Assembly: GCF_024628865.1 (NCBI RefSeq)
Contig: NZ_CP102384.1
Span: forward strand, 197,001-261,000
DNA: 64,000 nt
Source of the DNA: Sphingopyxis sp. DBS4
GTDB taxonomy: Bacteria > Pseudomonadota > Alphaproteobacteria > Sphingomonadales > Sphingomonadaceae
Reading direction: 5' to 3'
The notes under the pieces: model-generated
What the model saw: only the letters and a program-made list of their open reading frames with translations
Told to the model about the DNA's origin: nothing
Databases searched by the model: none
Made by a program: the position numbers and the translations under genes
Shown: in pieces, positions 51,775 through 61,244 of the stretch
How the letters are laid out: the number at the start of each line of letters is the position of its first letter
How positions within the stretch are numbered: position 1 is the first letter of the stretch

Positions 51775-52010
51775 GCCTGCGCAGAGGAGAGATTCGCGCA
51801 GAGGCGCAGAGATTCTTGTTCACGCGGAGACGCGGAGACGCGGAGATGTTGTGTTTGCCGCGAAGCGGCTCTTTACATTCGACCTCGCATCCGGGCGCGC
51901 CCATTGTGATAATAAAGGGCCTGGCGGCCCGTGTTCTTCTCTCCGCGTCTCCGCGTCTCCGCGTGAATCTTCACCGTCTTCTCTGCGGACTCTGCGCCTC
52001 TGCGCGAATC
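51775..52010. repeat. Long inverted repeat, family E (copy 5)
   Basis: Outer arms TTCGCGCAGAGGCGCAGAGA and TCTGCGCCTCTGCGCGAA. Inner arms TTCACGCGGAGACGCGGAGA and TCTCCGCGTCTCCGCGTGAA, with three GACGCGGA-type units (copy 3 has two). The interior shares GCCGCGAAGCGGCT and GGCCTGGCGGCCC with copy 3. Confidence 0.9.
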
Positions 52011-52025
52011 TGTTGCAAAACCGCC

Positions 52026-52475
52026 ATGCAATTCCGTCGCCCCTATAATCTCGACGAAGCCGGGCGCATCGGCGCTGCCATCGGCGCCGCGCTGGCGCCC
52101 GGCGACGTGGTGCTGCTGTCGGGCGATCTCGGCGCGGGGAAGACGACGCTGGCGCGCGCGATGCTGAAGACGCGGGGGCTGGCGGGCGAGGCGCCGAGCC
52201 CGACCTTTGCGATCGTCCAGCCCTATGCGCCGCCCGAGGTCGATCTACCCATCGTGCATGTCGATCTCTATCGCATCGAGAGCGAGGGCGAGCTGATCGA
52301 GCTCGGGCTCGACGATTATCTCTACGACGGTGCGCTGCTGATCGAATGGCCCGAACGGCTCGGCGCGCAGGGGTGGCCGGAGGCGCTGATGCTGACGATT
52401 TCGGGCAGCGGCGACGCCCGCGTCTTGACAGCCGAAGTGCCTGCGGCTTGGGAGGCGCGATGGCCGCTCCGATGA
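52026..52475 (+). CDS. tsaE: TsaE, t6A tRNA modification ATPase
   Basis: This 149-aa P-loop ATPase of the TsaD-TsaB-TsaE complex makes N6-threonylcarbamoyladenosine at A37 of ANN-decoding tRNAs. Walker A is LSGDLGAGKTTLARA (about residue 31-45), with PSPTFAIVQPY and VHVDLYRIESEGEL, and a Walker B-like LIEWPERL. It overlaps amgK by 16 nt. It lies directly downstream of divL across a family E repeat. Confidence 0.93.
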   Translation: MQFRRPYNLDEAGRIGAAIGAALAPGDVVLLSGDLGAGKTTLARAMLKTRGLAGEAPSPTFAIVQPYAPPEVDLPIVHVDLYRIESEGELIELGLDDYLYDGALLIEWPERLGAQGWPEALMLTISGSGDARVLTAEVPAAWEARWPLR

Positions 52476-53461
52476 TTCCGCCCGCCCACGCCCCGGCTTT
52501 CCTCGCCGCGCATGGCTGGGGCGACGCCCAGATTTTGCCGCTGGCGGGGGATGCCTCGTTCCGCCGTTATTTCCGCGTCGTCGGCGAAGGGCGGCAGGCG
52601 GTGCTGATGGACGCGCCGCCGCCGCACGAGGACCCGCGGCCGTTCATCGCGGTCGCCGAATTTCTCTGCGAACAGGGGCTGACCGCGCCGGCGATCCTCG
52701 CGCGCGACCTCGACCAAGGGCTGCTGCTGATCGAGGATTTCGGCGATGTGCGCCTGCGCGAGACGCTCGACGCAAAGCCGGATGCCGAGGCGGACCATTA
52801 TGCGGGGGTGACCGACCTGCTCGTCCACCTCCACGCGCGGCCGCCGATGGCGGGGCTGCCGGTGCATGGGCTGGCGCAATGGCTGGACGAGGTGATGCTG
52901 TTCACCGACTGGTACTGCCCCGCGCTCGATCTGGAGGTCGACCGCGATGCGTTCCGCGCCGCGTGGGAAGAAGTGCTGGCCCCGGTCGAGGCCGACGGCT
53001 TGCCGCGCGTCACCGTGCTGCGCGACTATCATGCCGAAAATATCATGCTGGTGCCGGGGCGGGACGGCATCGCGCATTACGGCCTGCTCGACTTCCAGGA
53101 CGCGCTCGTCGGCCATCCCGCTTATGATCTTGCCTCGGTGCTCGAGGATGCGCGGCGCGACGTGACCCCGGCGGTCGAGGCGGCGATGCTCGATCGCTAC
53201 GTCGCCGCGACCGGACAGGGCGAGGCGTTCCGCGCCGCTTATTGGGCGCTCGCGGCGCAGCGTAACACGCGCATCCTCGGCGTCTTCGTGCGGCTGTGGA
53301 AGCGCGACGGCAAGGAAGGCTATCGCCGCTTCCAGCCGCGCATGTGGGGGCTGCTCGAACGCGATCTGGCGCATCCGGCGCTTGCGTCGGTGCGGACATG
53401 GTTCGATGAGCATGTCCCCGCGTCGAAGCGGGCGGAGGCATGGGTGGAGCAGGGGGCGTGA
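52460..53461 (+). CDS. amgK: AmgK-like cell-wall sugar kinase (MurNAc/GlcNAc anomeric kinase)
   Basis: This 333-aa aminoglycoside-phosphotransferase-fold kinase has GDASFRRYFRV (nucleotide-binding loop), LLLIEDFGD, VLRDYHAENIMLV (catalytic loop) and LLDFQDALVGHPAYDLASVL (metal-binding). AmgK phosphorylates MurNAc at C1 in the recycling pathway that bypasses GlmS-dependent synthesis. Its assignment rests on the adjacent murU. It starts with GGGAGG upstream and its stop overlaps murU by 4 nt. Confidence 0.9.
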   Translation: MAAPMIPPAHAPAFLAAHGWGDAQILPLAGDASFRRYFRVVGEGRQAVLMDAPPPHEDPRPFIAVAEFLCEQGLTAPAILARDLDQGLLLIEDFGDVRLRETLDAKPDAEADHYAGVTDLLVHLHARPPMAGLPVHGLAQWLDEVMLFTDWYCPALDLEVDRDAFRAAWEEVLAPVEADGLPRVTVLRDYHAENIMLVPGRDGIAHYGLLDFQDALVGHPAYDLASVLEDARRDVTPAVEAAMLDRYVAATGQGEAFRAAYWALAAQRNTRILGVFVRLWKRDGKEGYRRFQPRMWGLLERDLAHPALASVRTWFDEHVPASKRAEAWVEQGA

Positions 53462-54177
53462 GCGCAAAGATCGAAAGCGCGATGGTGATGGGCGCGGGGA
53501 TCGGCAAGCGGATGCGCCCGCTCACCGCGACGCGGCCGAAGCCGCTGGTGCGCGTCGCGGGCAAGGCGCTGATCGACCATAGTCTCGACCGGATCGAGGC
53601 GGCGGGGATCGGCCATGTCGTCGTCAACGTCCATTATCTCGCCGACGCGCTCGAAGCGCATCTCGCGGCGCAGAAGCGGAATTTCACCATCGCGGTGTCC
53701 GATGAGCGCGGCCAGCTTCTCGAAACCGGCGGCGGGATGGTCAAGGCACTGCCTTTGCTCACCGGCGACCCGATCCTGATCGTCAACAGCGACAATATCT
53801 GGACCGACGGGCCGCAGGACAGCATCCGGAACCTCGCGCGCCATTGGGAAGGGGACAGGATGGATGCGCTGCTGCTCGTCATCCGGCAGGCGAGCGCGAC
53901 GGGACATGGCGGGCGCGGCGATTTTCATATGGACGGCGACGGCAGGCTCAGCCGCCGCAAACCGGGGCGGGTTGCTCCCTTCGTCTACACCGGCATCCAG
54001 CTCGTCTCGCGCCGGTTGCTGGCCGATGCCCCCGAGGGCGCCTTTTCGACCAACATCCTCTGGGACCGTGCGATCGCGGCGGGGCGGCTCTATGGCCTGT
54101 CGCACATGGGGCAATGGTTCGACGTCGGCACCCCCGCCAGCATCGCGCCGACCGAAGCGGCGCTGGGCGAGGTTTGA
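53458..54177 (+). CDS. murU: MurU-like MurNAc-1-phosphate uridylyltransferase
   Basis: This 239-aa nucleotidyltransferase has the motif AMVMGAGIGKRMRPLTATRPKPLVRVAGK, IVNSDNIWTDG, and FVYTGIQLVSRRLL. MurU makes UDP-MurNAc from MurNAc-1-phosphate. It begins at GTG 53458, overlapping the amgK stop. With amgK it forms the recycling branch; MupP is not seen here. Other sugar-phosphate nucleotidyltransferases have similar motifs. Confidence 0.9.
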   Translation: MSAKIESAMVMGAGIGKRMRPLTATRPKPLVRVAGKALIDHSLDRIEAAGIGHVVVNVHYLADALEAHLAAQKRNFTIAVSDERGQLLETGGGMVKALPLLTGDPILIVNSDNIWTDGPQDSIRNLARHWEGDRMDALLLVIRQASATGHGGRGDFHMDGDGRLSRRKPGRVAPFVYTGIQLVSRRLLADAPEGAFSTNILWDRAIAAGRLYGLSHMGQWFDVGTPASIAPTEAALGEV

Positions 54178-54202
54178 CACGGATCGGGTCTGTCCTCCTC
54201 AG

Positions 54203-54292
54203 CCGTTCGTGCTGAGCTTGTCGAAGCACTGTCCTTTTCTTTTTTCTCCGTCAAAAGGAAGAACGGCCCTTCGACAAGCTCAGGGCGAACGG
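54203..54292. repeat. Inverted repeat, family F (copy 2)
   Basis: CCGTTCGTGCTGAGCTTGTC and its counterpart CTTCGACAAGCTCAGGGCGA with GAACGG form complementary arms; the loop is AT-rich. It sits between murU and addB. Confidence 0.8.
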
Positions 54293-54314
54293 AGAAAGGG
54301 AGTTCCGAATTTCC

Positions 54315-57287
54315 GTGTCCGAGGTGAAACGCCCCACCATCCATTCCATCCCGGTCCACCGGGCGTTTGCCGATGCGCTCGCGGCCGGGATCGTCGCGCG
54401 CTACGGCGACGGCGCGCTCGGCCTTGCCGAGGGGCTGATCCTGCTGCCGAGCAACCGCGCGCGGAGCGCGGTGCAGGCGGCGTTCGTGCGCGCAGGCGGG
54501 CAGGGCCTGCTGATGCCGCGCCTCGCGGTGATCGGCGACGCCGACCTCGATGAAAGCGTGGCGCTGGCGCTCGACGCCATCGATGACGACCCGATCCCGC
54601 CCGCGATCGATCCGCTGCGCCGCCGCCTGCTGCTCGCCGAACTGATCGAACGGCATACGCCTGCGGGTGAGGCGGCGATCAGCGGCGCGGCGGCGTTCCA
54701 GCTTGCCGACGGGCTCGCGCGGGTGATCGACCAGCTTCATTATGAGGAAATCCGCGCCAGCGCGCTCGTCGACCTCGACCTCGGCGCCTTCGCCGAACAT
54801 TGGCAGGCCTCGCTCGGGCGGCTGCGGCTGCTCGTCGATCATTGGCCGGAGATGCTGGCAAAGACGGGGCACATCGACCGCGCCGCGCGGCGCAATCGCC
54901 TGCTCGACCGCGTGACCAAGGGATGGCGCGCCGCGCCGCCCGCGCGCTTCACCGTCGCGGCGGGCATCACCACCGCGGCGCCCGCGATCGCGCGGCTGCT
55001 GCGCACCGTCGCCGACCTCGAACGCGGCATGGTCGTGCTGCCGGGACTCGACCGCGTCATGGCGGCCGAGGAATGGGACGCGCTCGGCCCGACGCGGCCG
55101 GACCCCGACCATCCGGCGCGGCCGCTGGAAACGCACCCGCAATATCATCTGAAGCTTCTGCTCGACCGCATGGGGGCGAGCCGCGACGAAGTGCTCGAAT
55201 GGGAGGCGGCGTCGGAGTATGACGGCCCCGCGGCACGCACGCCCTTCGTGTCGCTGCTCTTCGCGCCCGCGGAATATAGCGCGCTATGGCAGGCGGTGGG
55301 CGATTTGTCGGCGGCGACCGCCGGAATAGAGGGTGCGGTGTTCGCCGCCGACGGACAGGAGGCGCAGGGAATCGCGCTGCTGATGCGCGAGGCGGTCGAG
55401 ACGCCGGGGCGCACCGCGGCGCTCGTCACCCCCGATCGCGGCCTCGCCGAACGCGTCGCGGCGGCGCTCGCGCGCTGGGGGATTTCGGTCGACGATAGCG
55501 CGGGCCAGCCCCTGTCGCGGACGCCGCCGGGTGCGCTGCTGCTGCTGCTCGCCGAACTGGCGGCGGATTTCGATCCCGTCGCCCTGGTGTCGCTGCTCGG
55601 GCATCCGCTGGTGCGGAAGGGCGAGGGACGGACGGCGTGGCTCGACCAGGTGCGGCGGCTCGACCTGCTTCTGCGCGAGCCGGGGCTTGCGCCGGGATGG
55701 CAGGGAGTGGGTGCACGGCTCGCCGCGCGCGCGGCCGATCCCAAGGCGCGCGGGCACGGCCTCGCGGCCCAGTTGCAACCGTGGTGGGACGCGGTGTCGG
55801 AGGCGCTGGAAACGGCGCTCGCGCCCTTTGCCGCATCCGCCCCGCCCGCGACGCTGCTCGCGGCGTTGCAGCAAGGTCTCGAAGGACTCACCGGCGATGC
55901 CGTATGGGCCGGTCCCGCGGGGCGGATGCTCGCCGAACTGTTCGACCAGTGGGCGCTCGCGCGCGGCGACGGCCCGGCGCTCGTCGATCCCGCCGATTTC
56001 CCGGCGATGCTCGGGCAGTTACTGGGGGCAGCGAGCGTGCGTCCGCCCTATGGCGGTCATCCGCGGCTCTTCATCTGGGGGCTGCTCGAAGCACGGCTCC
56101 AGCGCGCCGATCTGATGATCCTCGGCGGGCTCGACGAGGGGCGCTGGCCCGCCGCCACCCAGCCCGACCCGTGGCTTGCGCCCGGCATCCGCCGCCTGCT
56201 CGGCCTGCCCGCGCCCGAGCGGCAGCAGGGGATGGCGGCGCATGATTTCGCGAGCGCGCTTGGCGGCAGCGAGATCGTCGTCACCCGCGCCGAACGGAGT
56301 GGCGGCGATCCGGCGGTCGCCTCGCGCTTCTGGCTGCGGCTCGCGGCGCTCGCGGGCGACCTTCCCGAGCCCGCGCCGGGCGGCGTACCGCTGACGCGGC
56401 TCGCGGCCGAACTCGATGGTCCGGCCGGCGGGACGCAGCCCGCCGGGCGGCCCGCGCCGCGCCCGCCCATCGAAGACCGCCCGCGCCGGATCAGCGTCAC
56501 CGGGGTCGACAAGCTCGCCCGCGATCCCTTCGCTTATTATGCCGACCGGATGCTCGGCCTGTCGGCGCTCGACCCCTTGAGCGCCGCACCCGACCCGCGC
56601 TGGCGCGGAACGCGCGTCCACCGATTGTTCGAGGATTGGGTGCGCGGCGGCGCGACGCGCGACGGGTTCGAAGCGGAACTCGCTGCGCTCGGCGCCGATC
56701 CGGCGCTCGACGCCATCGCGCGCGCCTTCTGGCTGCCGCGGATCGAGCCCGCGCTGCGCTGGGCGGCGGAGCAGGTCTGGGATGCGGAGGGGCGCAAGCC
56801 GCTGGCGGTCGAGGCGCAGGGCGAGATCACCGTCGACGGCATCGTGCTGCACGGCAAGGCCGATCGGATCGACCGCGACGGCGAGGGCCGACTCGCGATC
56901 GTCGATTACAAGTCGGGCGGCGCGCCGAGCGCGAAGGCGGCCTATGACAAGCTCGACAACCAGCTCGGCCTGCTCGGGCTGATCGCGCAGCGCGGCGGGA
57001 TGAAGGACATCGCCGCCGCGCCGGTCGATGCCCTCGAATATTGGAGCCTGCGTCCCGACCGCCGCGCGGGCGGGGCGGGGAAGGTCTCTGCCACCTATGG
57101 GCCGCGCAGCGATCTGAAGAGCGCGGAGCAGGCGATCGACCATGCGGCCGATGCGCTGTCCGATCTTGCGGCGCGCTACCTGTTTGGCGATGCGCCCTTC
57201 GCGCCGGGCGAGGCGGCGGGCTATGGCGACTATGACCAGCTCATGCGCCGCGACGAATGGTTCGGGCGCGGGGAGGACGGCGAATGA
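54315..57287 (+). CDS. addB: AddB, subunit of the AddAB helicase-nuclease
   Basis: This 990-aa protein works with AddA to process double-strand breaks for RecA loading. The N-terminal helicase-like part retains degenerate motifs. The C-terminal PD-(D/E)XK nuclease domain is present: ISVTGVDKLARDPFAYYAD, ARLAIVDYKSGG-like motif at about 860-880 (DRDGEGRLAIVDYKSG). The start is GTG 54315. It overlaps addA by 4 nt. A cysteine cluster for an Fe-S site was not evident. Confidence 0.92.
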   Translation: MSEVKRPTIHSIPVHRAFADALAAGIVARYGDGALGLAEGLILLPSNRARSAVQAAFVRAGGQGLLMPRLAVIGDADLDESVALALDAIDDDPIPPAIDPLRRRLLLAELIERHTPAGEAAISGAAAFQLADGLARVIDQLHYEEIRASALVDLDLGAFAEHWQASLGRLRLLVDHWPEMLAKTGHIDRAARRNRLLDRVTKGWRAAPPARFTVAAGITTAAPAIARLLRTVADLERGMVVLPGLDRVMAAEEWDALGPTRPDPDHPARPLETHPQYHLKLLLDRMGASRDEVLEWEAASEYDGPAARTPFVSLLFAPAEYSALWQAVGDLSAATAGIEGAVFAADGQEAQGIALLMREAVETPGRTAALVTPDRGLAERVAAALARWGISVDDSAGQPLSRTPPGALLLLLAELAADFDPVALVSLLGHPLVRKGEGRTAWLDQVRRLDLLLREPGLAPGWQGVGARLAARAADPKARGHGLAAQLQPWWDAVSEALETALAPFAASAPPATLLAALQQGLEGLTGDAVWAGPAGRMLAELFDQWALARGDGPALVDPADFPAMLGQLLGAASVRPPYGGHPRLFIWGLLEARLQRADLMILGGLDEGRWPAATQPDPWLAPGIRRLLGLPAPERQQGMAAHDFASALGGSEIVVTRAERSGGDPAVASRFWLRLAALAGDLPEPAPGGVPLTRLAAELDGPAGGTQPAGRPAPRPPIEDRPRRISVTGVDKLARDPFAYYADRMLGLSALDPLSAAPDPRWRGTRVHRLFEDWVRGGATRDGFEAELAALGADPALDAIARAFWLPRIEPALRWAAEQVWDAEGRKPLAVEAQGEITVDGIVLHGKADRIDRDGEGRLAIVDYKSGGAPSAKAAYDKLDNQLGLLGLIAQRGGMKDIAAAPVDALEYWSLRPDRRAGGAGKVSATYGPRSDLKSAEQAIDHAADALSDLAARYLFGDAPFAPGEAAGYGDYDQLMRRDEWFGRGEDGE

Positions 57288-60200
57288 GCAAGCCCTCCGG
57301 CCTCGCCACCCTCGACCCGCGGCAGGCCGCCGCCGCCGATCCCGAAAGCCATGTCTGGCTCGGCGCGTCGGCGGGGACGGGCAAGACGCAGGTGCTGTCG
57401 GCGCGGGTGCTGCGCCTGATGCTGGACGGCGTGTCGCCCGAAGCGATCCTTTGCATCACCTTCACCAAGGCGGGCGCGGCCGAAATGGCGCACCGCATCC
57501 ACGAACGGCTTGCGGCGTGGGTGCGGATGGACGACGGCGATCTGCGGCTCGACCTGCAGGCTCTGGGGCTTGACTGGGACCGGCCGGGGCTGATGACGCG
57601 GGCGCGGTCGCTGTTCGCGACGGTGATCGACAGCCCCGGCGGTGCGATCCGCGTCCAGACGATCCACAGCTTCTGCCAGACCCTGCTCGCGAGCTTTCCG
57701 CTCGAGGCGAAGCTGCTGCCGGGGTTTCGCGCGATCGAGGAGGATGAGGCGGCGGCGCTGCAAAGAAGGGTGCTGGCCGACCTGCTCGAAGCGGGCGAGG
57801 ACCGCGCGGCCCTCCGCGACGCCGCGGCAATGCTGTCGCGGCGGTTGGGGCAGGAGTCGGCGCTGTCCTTCCTGTCGAGCTGCGCCGCGGCGTTCGGCGG
57901 CCCGCGCGCGGCGCTGCCGCCCTCGGCGCATGACCTGCGCGCCGCGTTCGACCTGCCGGGCGGCGATCCCGATGTCTGGATCGAGGGCGAACTCGCGAAC
58001 GGCGCGGTCCCCGACGCCGACATCCGCGCGGTCGCGACGAGCGGCGCCAACTGGGGGACGAAGACCGGGCTCGCGTGCAACGACGTCATGGTCGGCTGGC
58101 TGATCGCCGCCGCGCCCGCGCGCGCCGCGATGCTCGGCGAACTGCTCGGCTGCTTCCTGACCGGCAAGGGCGATCTTCGCGCCGATTTCGCGGGCGACAA
58201 GGGGCGGATGACCGACTGCGTCGATAGCGCAGTGCGCATCGTTGAGGCCGCGCAGCGGCTCATCGGTATGGTCACCGCGATGCGCGTCGCCGACGATCTT
58301 GCGGCAGCGTGGACGCTCGGCAGCCGCTTCGCCGAAAGCTATGCGCTCGCCAAGCGTGAGCAGGGGCTCGCCGATTTCGACGACCTGATCACCCTCGCGG
58401 GCTCGCTGTTGCGCGTCAGCAGCTTCGGGGAATGGGTGCGCTTCAAGCTCGACCAGCGCACCGACCATATCCTCGTCGACGAGGCGCAGGACACCAACAT
58501 GCGTCAATGGGGCATCGTCCTGTCGATGGCCGAGGAGTTTTTCGCGGTGGCGCCGGGCGATGCCGAGCGCATTCGTACCTTGTTCACCGTCGGCGACCGC
58601 AAGCAGGCGATCTTCGGCTTTCAGGGCACCGAGCCCAAGGCGTTCGCGACGGCGCGCGAGCTGTTCCACATATTGGGCGAGCGCGCGGGGCAGGCCTTCG
58701 AGAATGTCGACCTCGTCTCCAACTATCGCTCGACCCCGGCGGTGCTCGATGTCGTCGATCGCTGGCTGGCTGCGGGCGGCACCGCCGACATGGGGCTCGA
58801 CGGCGACGAACCGCCGCACCGCCCTTTCCGCTCGAATCACGCGGGACAGGTCGAACTCTGGCAGCCGCTGCCGGTCGGCAAGGCGCTCGATGCCGGCAAC
58901 GACGAAGCGGACGAGGGCGATGGCGACGGACATGCGCCCGCCTCCGACCCCGCCTCGATGCGGCTGGCGAAGGCGATCGCGGGCGAGGTGCGGGACTGGA
59001 TCGCGCACGGCAAGGACGGACGCCCGGTCGCGCCGGGCGATATCATGATCCTCGTGCGCCGCCGCCGCGACCTTGCGGCGCGGATCGTCGCGCGGCTGCA
59101 GGCGTTGCACGTTCCCGTCGCGGGCGTCGACCGCTTCGCGCTGACCCAGCCGCTCGCGGCGCAGGATCTGATCGCGGCGATGCGCTTTGCGGTGCAGCCG
59201 CTCGACGACCTCAATCTCGCCGCGCTGCTGGTCTCGCCGCTGATCGGCTGGACGCAGGACGAGCTTTATGCGCACGCCCACAAGCGTGGCCGCGCGGCGC
59301 TGTGGGAGCATTTGCGTGCGACCGAGAGCGAGGTTCCCGCGGCGGCGATGGCGGCGCTGCGCCACCTGCTCGGCATGGCCGATTTCACGACGCCCTTCCG
59401 CTTCCTCGAAACCGTGCTGTCGGGGCCGATCGACGGACGGCGCAAGCTCACGGCGCGGCTGGGGCGCGAGGCGCGCGACCCGATCGACGAACTGCTCAAT
59501 CAGGCGCTCGCCTTCGAGAGCCGTGAGACGGTGTCGCTGCTCGGCTTCCTGACGATGGTGTCGGCGAGCGCGGCCGACATCAAGCGCCAGACCGAAGCGC
59601 GCAGCGATGTCGTGCGCGTGATGACGGTCCACGGATCGAAGGGGCTGCAGGCGCCGATCGTGATCCTCGCCGATGCGACCGACGATGCCGCGATCGGGCA
59701 CCGGCCGTTCAGCGTCGATGTCGCGGCATGGGAGAAATTGCCGGTCTTCGCGCTGCCCGCCGACGAGCGGCACGGGGCGCTCGCCGACGCCTATGCCGCC
59801 GCGGCGAAAGCGGCGTCGGAGGAGCATTGGCGGCTCTTCTACGTTGCGATGACGCGCGCCGAGGAAATATTGGTCGTCGCTGGGGTGACGAAAAAGGCCG
59901 ACCGGACGGTTCCCGAGACGAGCTGGCACGCCGCGGCCGAAAGCGTGCTCGCGGCGATGCCCTGCGAGTGGGAGGACGCCGGTCCGGTCTGGGGCCGGCG
60001 CCGCATCCACCGCGCCAACGACGGCAAATGGGCGAAGAAGGAGAAAGCGGCCAAGGCTCCGGCACCCGCGCTCGCGCTTCCCCTATGGGCGCTCCGTCCA
60101 GCGCCCGAGGAAGCGCGCCCGCCGCGCCCGCTCGCGCCGTCGGCGCTTGGCGAGGATGATGTCGCGGTGCCGCCACAGGGAACCGCGCGCGTCGCGGCGG

Positions 60201-60754
60201 TCGAGCGCGGGCTGCTGCTTCATGCGCTGTTCGAGCGGTTGCCGCCGGTCGTGGCGGAAAAGCGGCGGAGCGCCGCGCTGCGCTGGCTCGCCGCGCAGGC
60301 GCCGACGCTCGGCGAGACGGCGCGGGCGGCGATGGTCGGCGAAGTGCTCGCGGTGCTCGACGATCCCGCGCACGCTGCGCTGTTTGGCCCCGGCAGTCTC
60401 GCGGAAGTGCCGCTGTCGGCGGTAGTCGATGGCGGCGCGGTCATCGCGGGGATCGTCGACCGGCTGCTCGTCACCGACGGGGCGGTGACGGTGATCGACT
60501 ACAAGACCGGGCGGCAGGTGCCGGGCAGCGCCGAGGCGGTCCAGCCCGCCTATCTGCGCCAGATGGCGGCCTATCGCGACGCGCTGACGGTCATTTTCCC
60601 CGGCCGGCGGGTCGAGGCGGCGCTGCTCTATACCGCCGCGCCGCGGCTGATCCGGCTGGGCGATGCGCTGCTCGATGCGCACAAGCCCGGCTTGGCGGCA
60701 ACCAAGGCGAATTTGCCGGGTTCGACCCTTGAGCCGGACGCGCCGACGCCCTAG
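57284..60754 (+). CDS. addA: AddA, UvrD-like helicase-nuclease subunit
   Basis: This 1156-aa protein has superfamily 1 motifs: Walker [13 protein letters not shown] (about residue 27-38), motif Ia [15 protein letters not shown], motif [12 protein letters not shown], motif [17 protein letters not shown], motif [24 protein letters not shown] and [14 protein letters not shown]-terminal nuclease domain has [11 protein letters not shown]. It is the motor and second nuclease of AddAB. It is coupled to addB by ATGA. Confidence 0.94.
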   Translation: MSKPSGLATLDPRQAAAADPESHVWLGASAGTGKTQVLSARVLRLMLDGVSPEAILCITFTKAGAAEMAHRIHERLAAWVRMDDGDLRLDLQALGLDWDRPGLMTRARSLFATVIDSPGGAIRVQTIHSFCQTLLASFPLEAKLLPGFRAIEEDEAAALQRRVLADLLEAGEDRAALRDAAAMLSRRLGQESALSFLSSCAAAFGGPRAALPPSAHDLRAAFDLPGGDPDVWIEGELANGAVPDADIRAVATSGANWGTKTGLACNDVMVGWLIAAAPARAAMLGELLGCFLTGKGDLRADFAGDKGRMTDCVDSAVRIVEAAQRLIGMVTAMRVADDLAAAWTLGSRFAESYALAKREQGLADFDDLITLAGSLLRVSSFGEWVRFKLDQRTDHILVDEAQDTNMRQWGIVLSMAEEFFAVAPGDAERIRTLFTVGDRKQAIFGFQGTEPKAFATARELFHILGERAGQAFENVDLVSNYRSTPAVLDVVDRWLAAGGTADMGLDGDEPPHRPFRSNHAGQVELWQPLPVGKALDAGNDEADEGDGDGHAPASDPASMRLAKAIAGEVRDWIAHGKDGRPVAPGDIMILVRRRRDLAARIVARLQALHVPVAGVDRFALTQPLAAQDLIAAMRFAVQPLDDLNLAALLVSPLIGWTQDELYAHAHKRGRAALWEHLRATESEVPAAAMAALRHLLGMADFTTPFRFLETVLSGPIDGRRKLTARLGREARDPIDELLNQALAFESRETVSLLGFLTMVSASAADIKRQTEARSDVVRVMTVHGSKGLQAPIVILADATDDAAIGHRPFSVDVAAWEKLPVFALPADERHGALADAYAAAAKAASEEHWRLFYVAMTRAEEILVVAGVTKKADRTVPETSWHAAAESVLAAMPCEWEDAGPVWGRRRIHRANDGKWAKKEKAAKAPAPALALPLWALRPAPEEARPPRPLAPSALGEDDVAVPPQGTARVAAVERGLLLHALFERLPPVVAEKRRSAALRWLAAQAPTLGETARAAMVGEVLAVLDDPAHAALFGPGSLAEVPLSAVVDGGAVIAGIVDRLLVTDGAVTVIDYKTGRQVPGSAEAVQPAYLRQMAAYRDALTVIFPGRRVEAALLYTAAPRLIRLGDALLDAHKPGLAATKANLPGSTLEPDAPTP

Positions 60755-60786
60755 CTTGGGGGCAAGACAGTTTCAGGAGTTTGATC

Positions 60787-61107
60787 ATGGGTACCAAAGC
60801 CATCACCGATGCCAGCTTCCAGGCCGACGTGCTCGACAGCGACACGCCGGTGCTCGTCGATTTCTGGGCCGAATGGTGCGGCCCGTGCAAGATGATCGGC
60901 CCTTCGCTCGAGGAAATCTCGGACGAGCTGGCGGGCAAGGTGGTGATCGCCAAGCTCAACATCGACGACCACCCCGACGCGCCGAGCAAATATGGCGTGC
61001 GCGGCATCCCGACGATGATCCTGTTCAAGAACGGCGCGGTCGCCGACACCAAGGTCGGCGCGGCACCGAAGAGCGCGCTCAAGGGCTGGCTCGAAGGGGC
61101 GCTGTAA
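60787..61107 (+). CDS. trxA: Thioredoxin
   Basis: This 106-aa protein has the classical redox motif [20 protein letters not shown] context, the cis-proline loop [11 protein letters not shown], and length typical of Trx1. It reduces disulfides in ribonucleotide reductase, peroxiredoxins and other proteins. AGGAG precedes ATG. It follows addA by 32 bp, an arrangement often seen in alphaproteobacteria. Confidence 0.95.
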   Translation: MGTKAITDASFQADVLDSDTPVLVDFWAEWCGPCKMIGPSLEEISDELAGKVVIAKLNIDDHPDAPSKYGVRGIPTMILFKNGAVADTKVGAAPKSALKGWLEGAL

Positions 61108-61130
61108 GGCGCGGACCGTGATCAAAAGCC

Positions 61131-61217
61131 GTGTGCTCCCGCGAAGGCGGGAGCCCATCACCGGTCGGTTCCATCTTGCACCGACAGGAGATGGGTCCCC
61201 GCCTTCGCGGGGACACG
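61131..61217. repeat. Palindromic repeat, family A (copy 3)
   Basis: It aligns with 736-824 and the reverse complement of 20133-20220: outer arms CTCCCGCGAAGGCGGGAG and CCCCGCCTTCGCGGGG, inner AGGAGATGGGTCC. It lies between convergent trxA and argJ. Confidence 0.85.
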
Positions 61218-61244
61218 CTGATACTTTATCGGGATTGGTTGATT

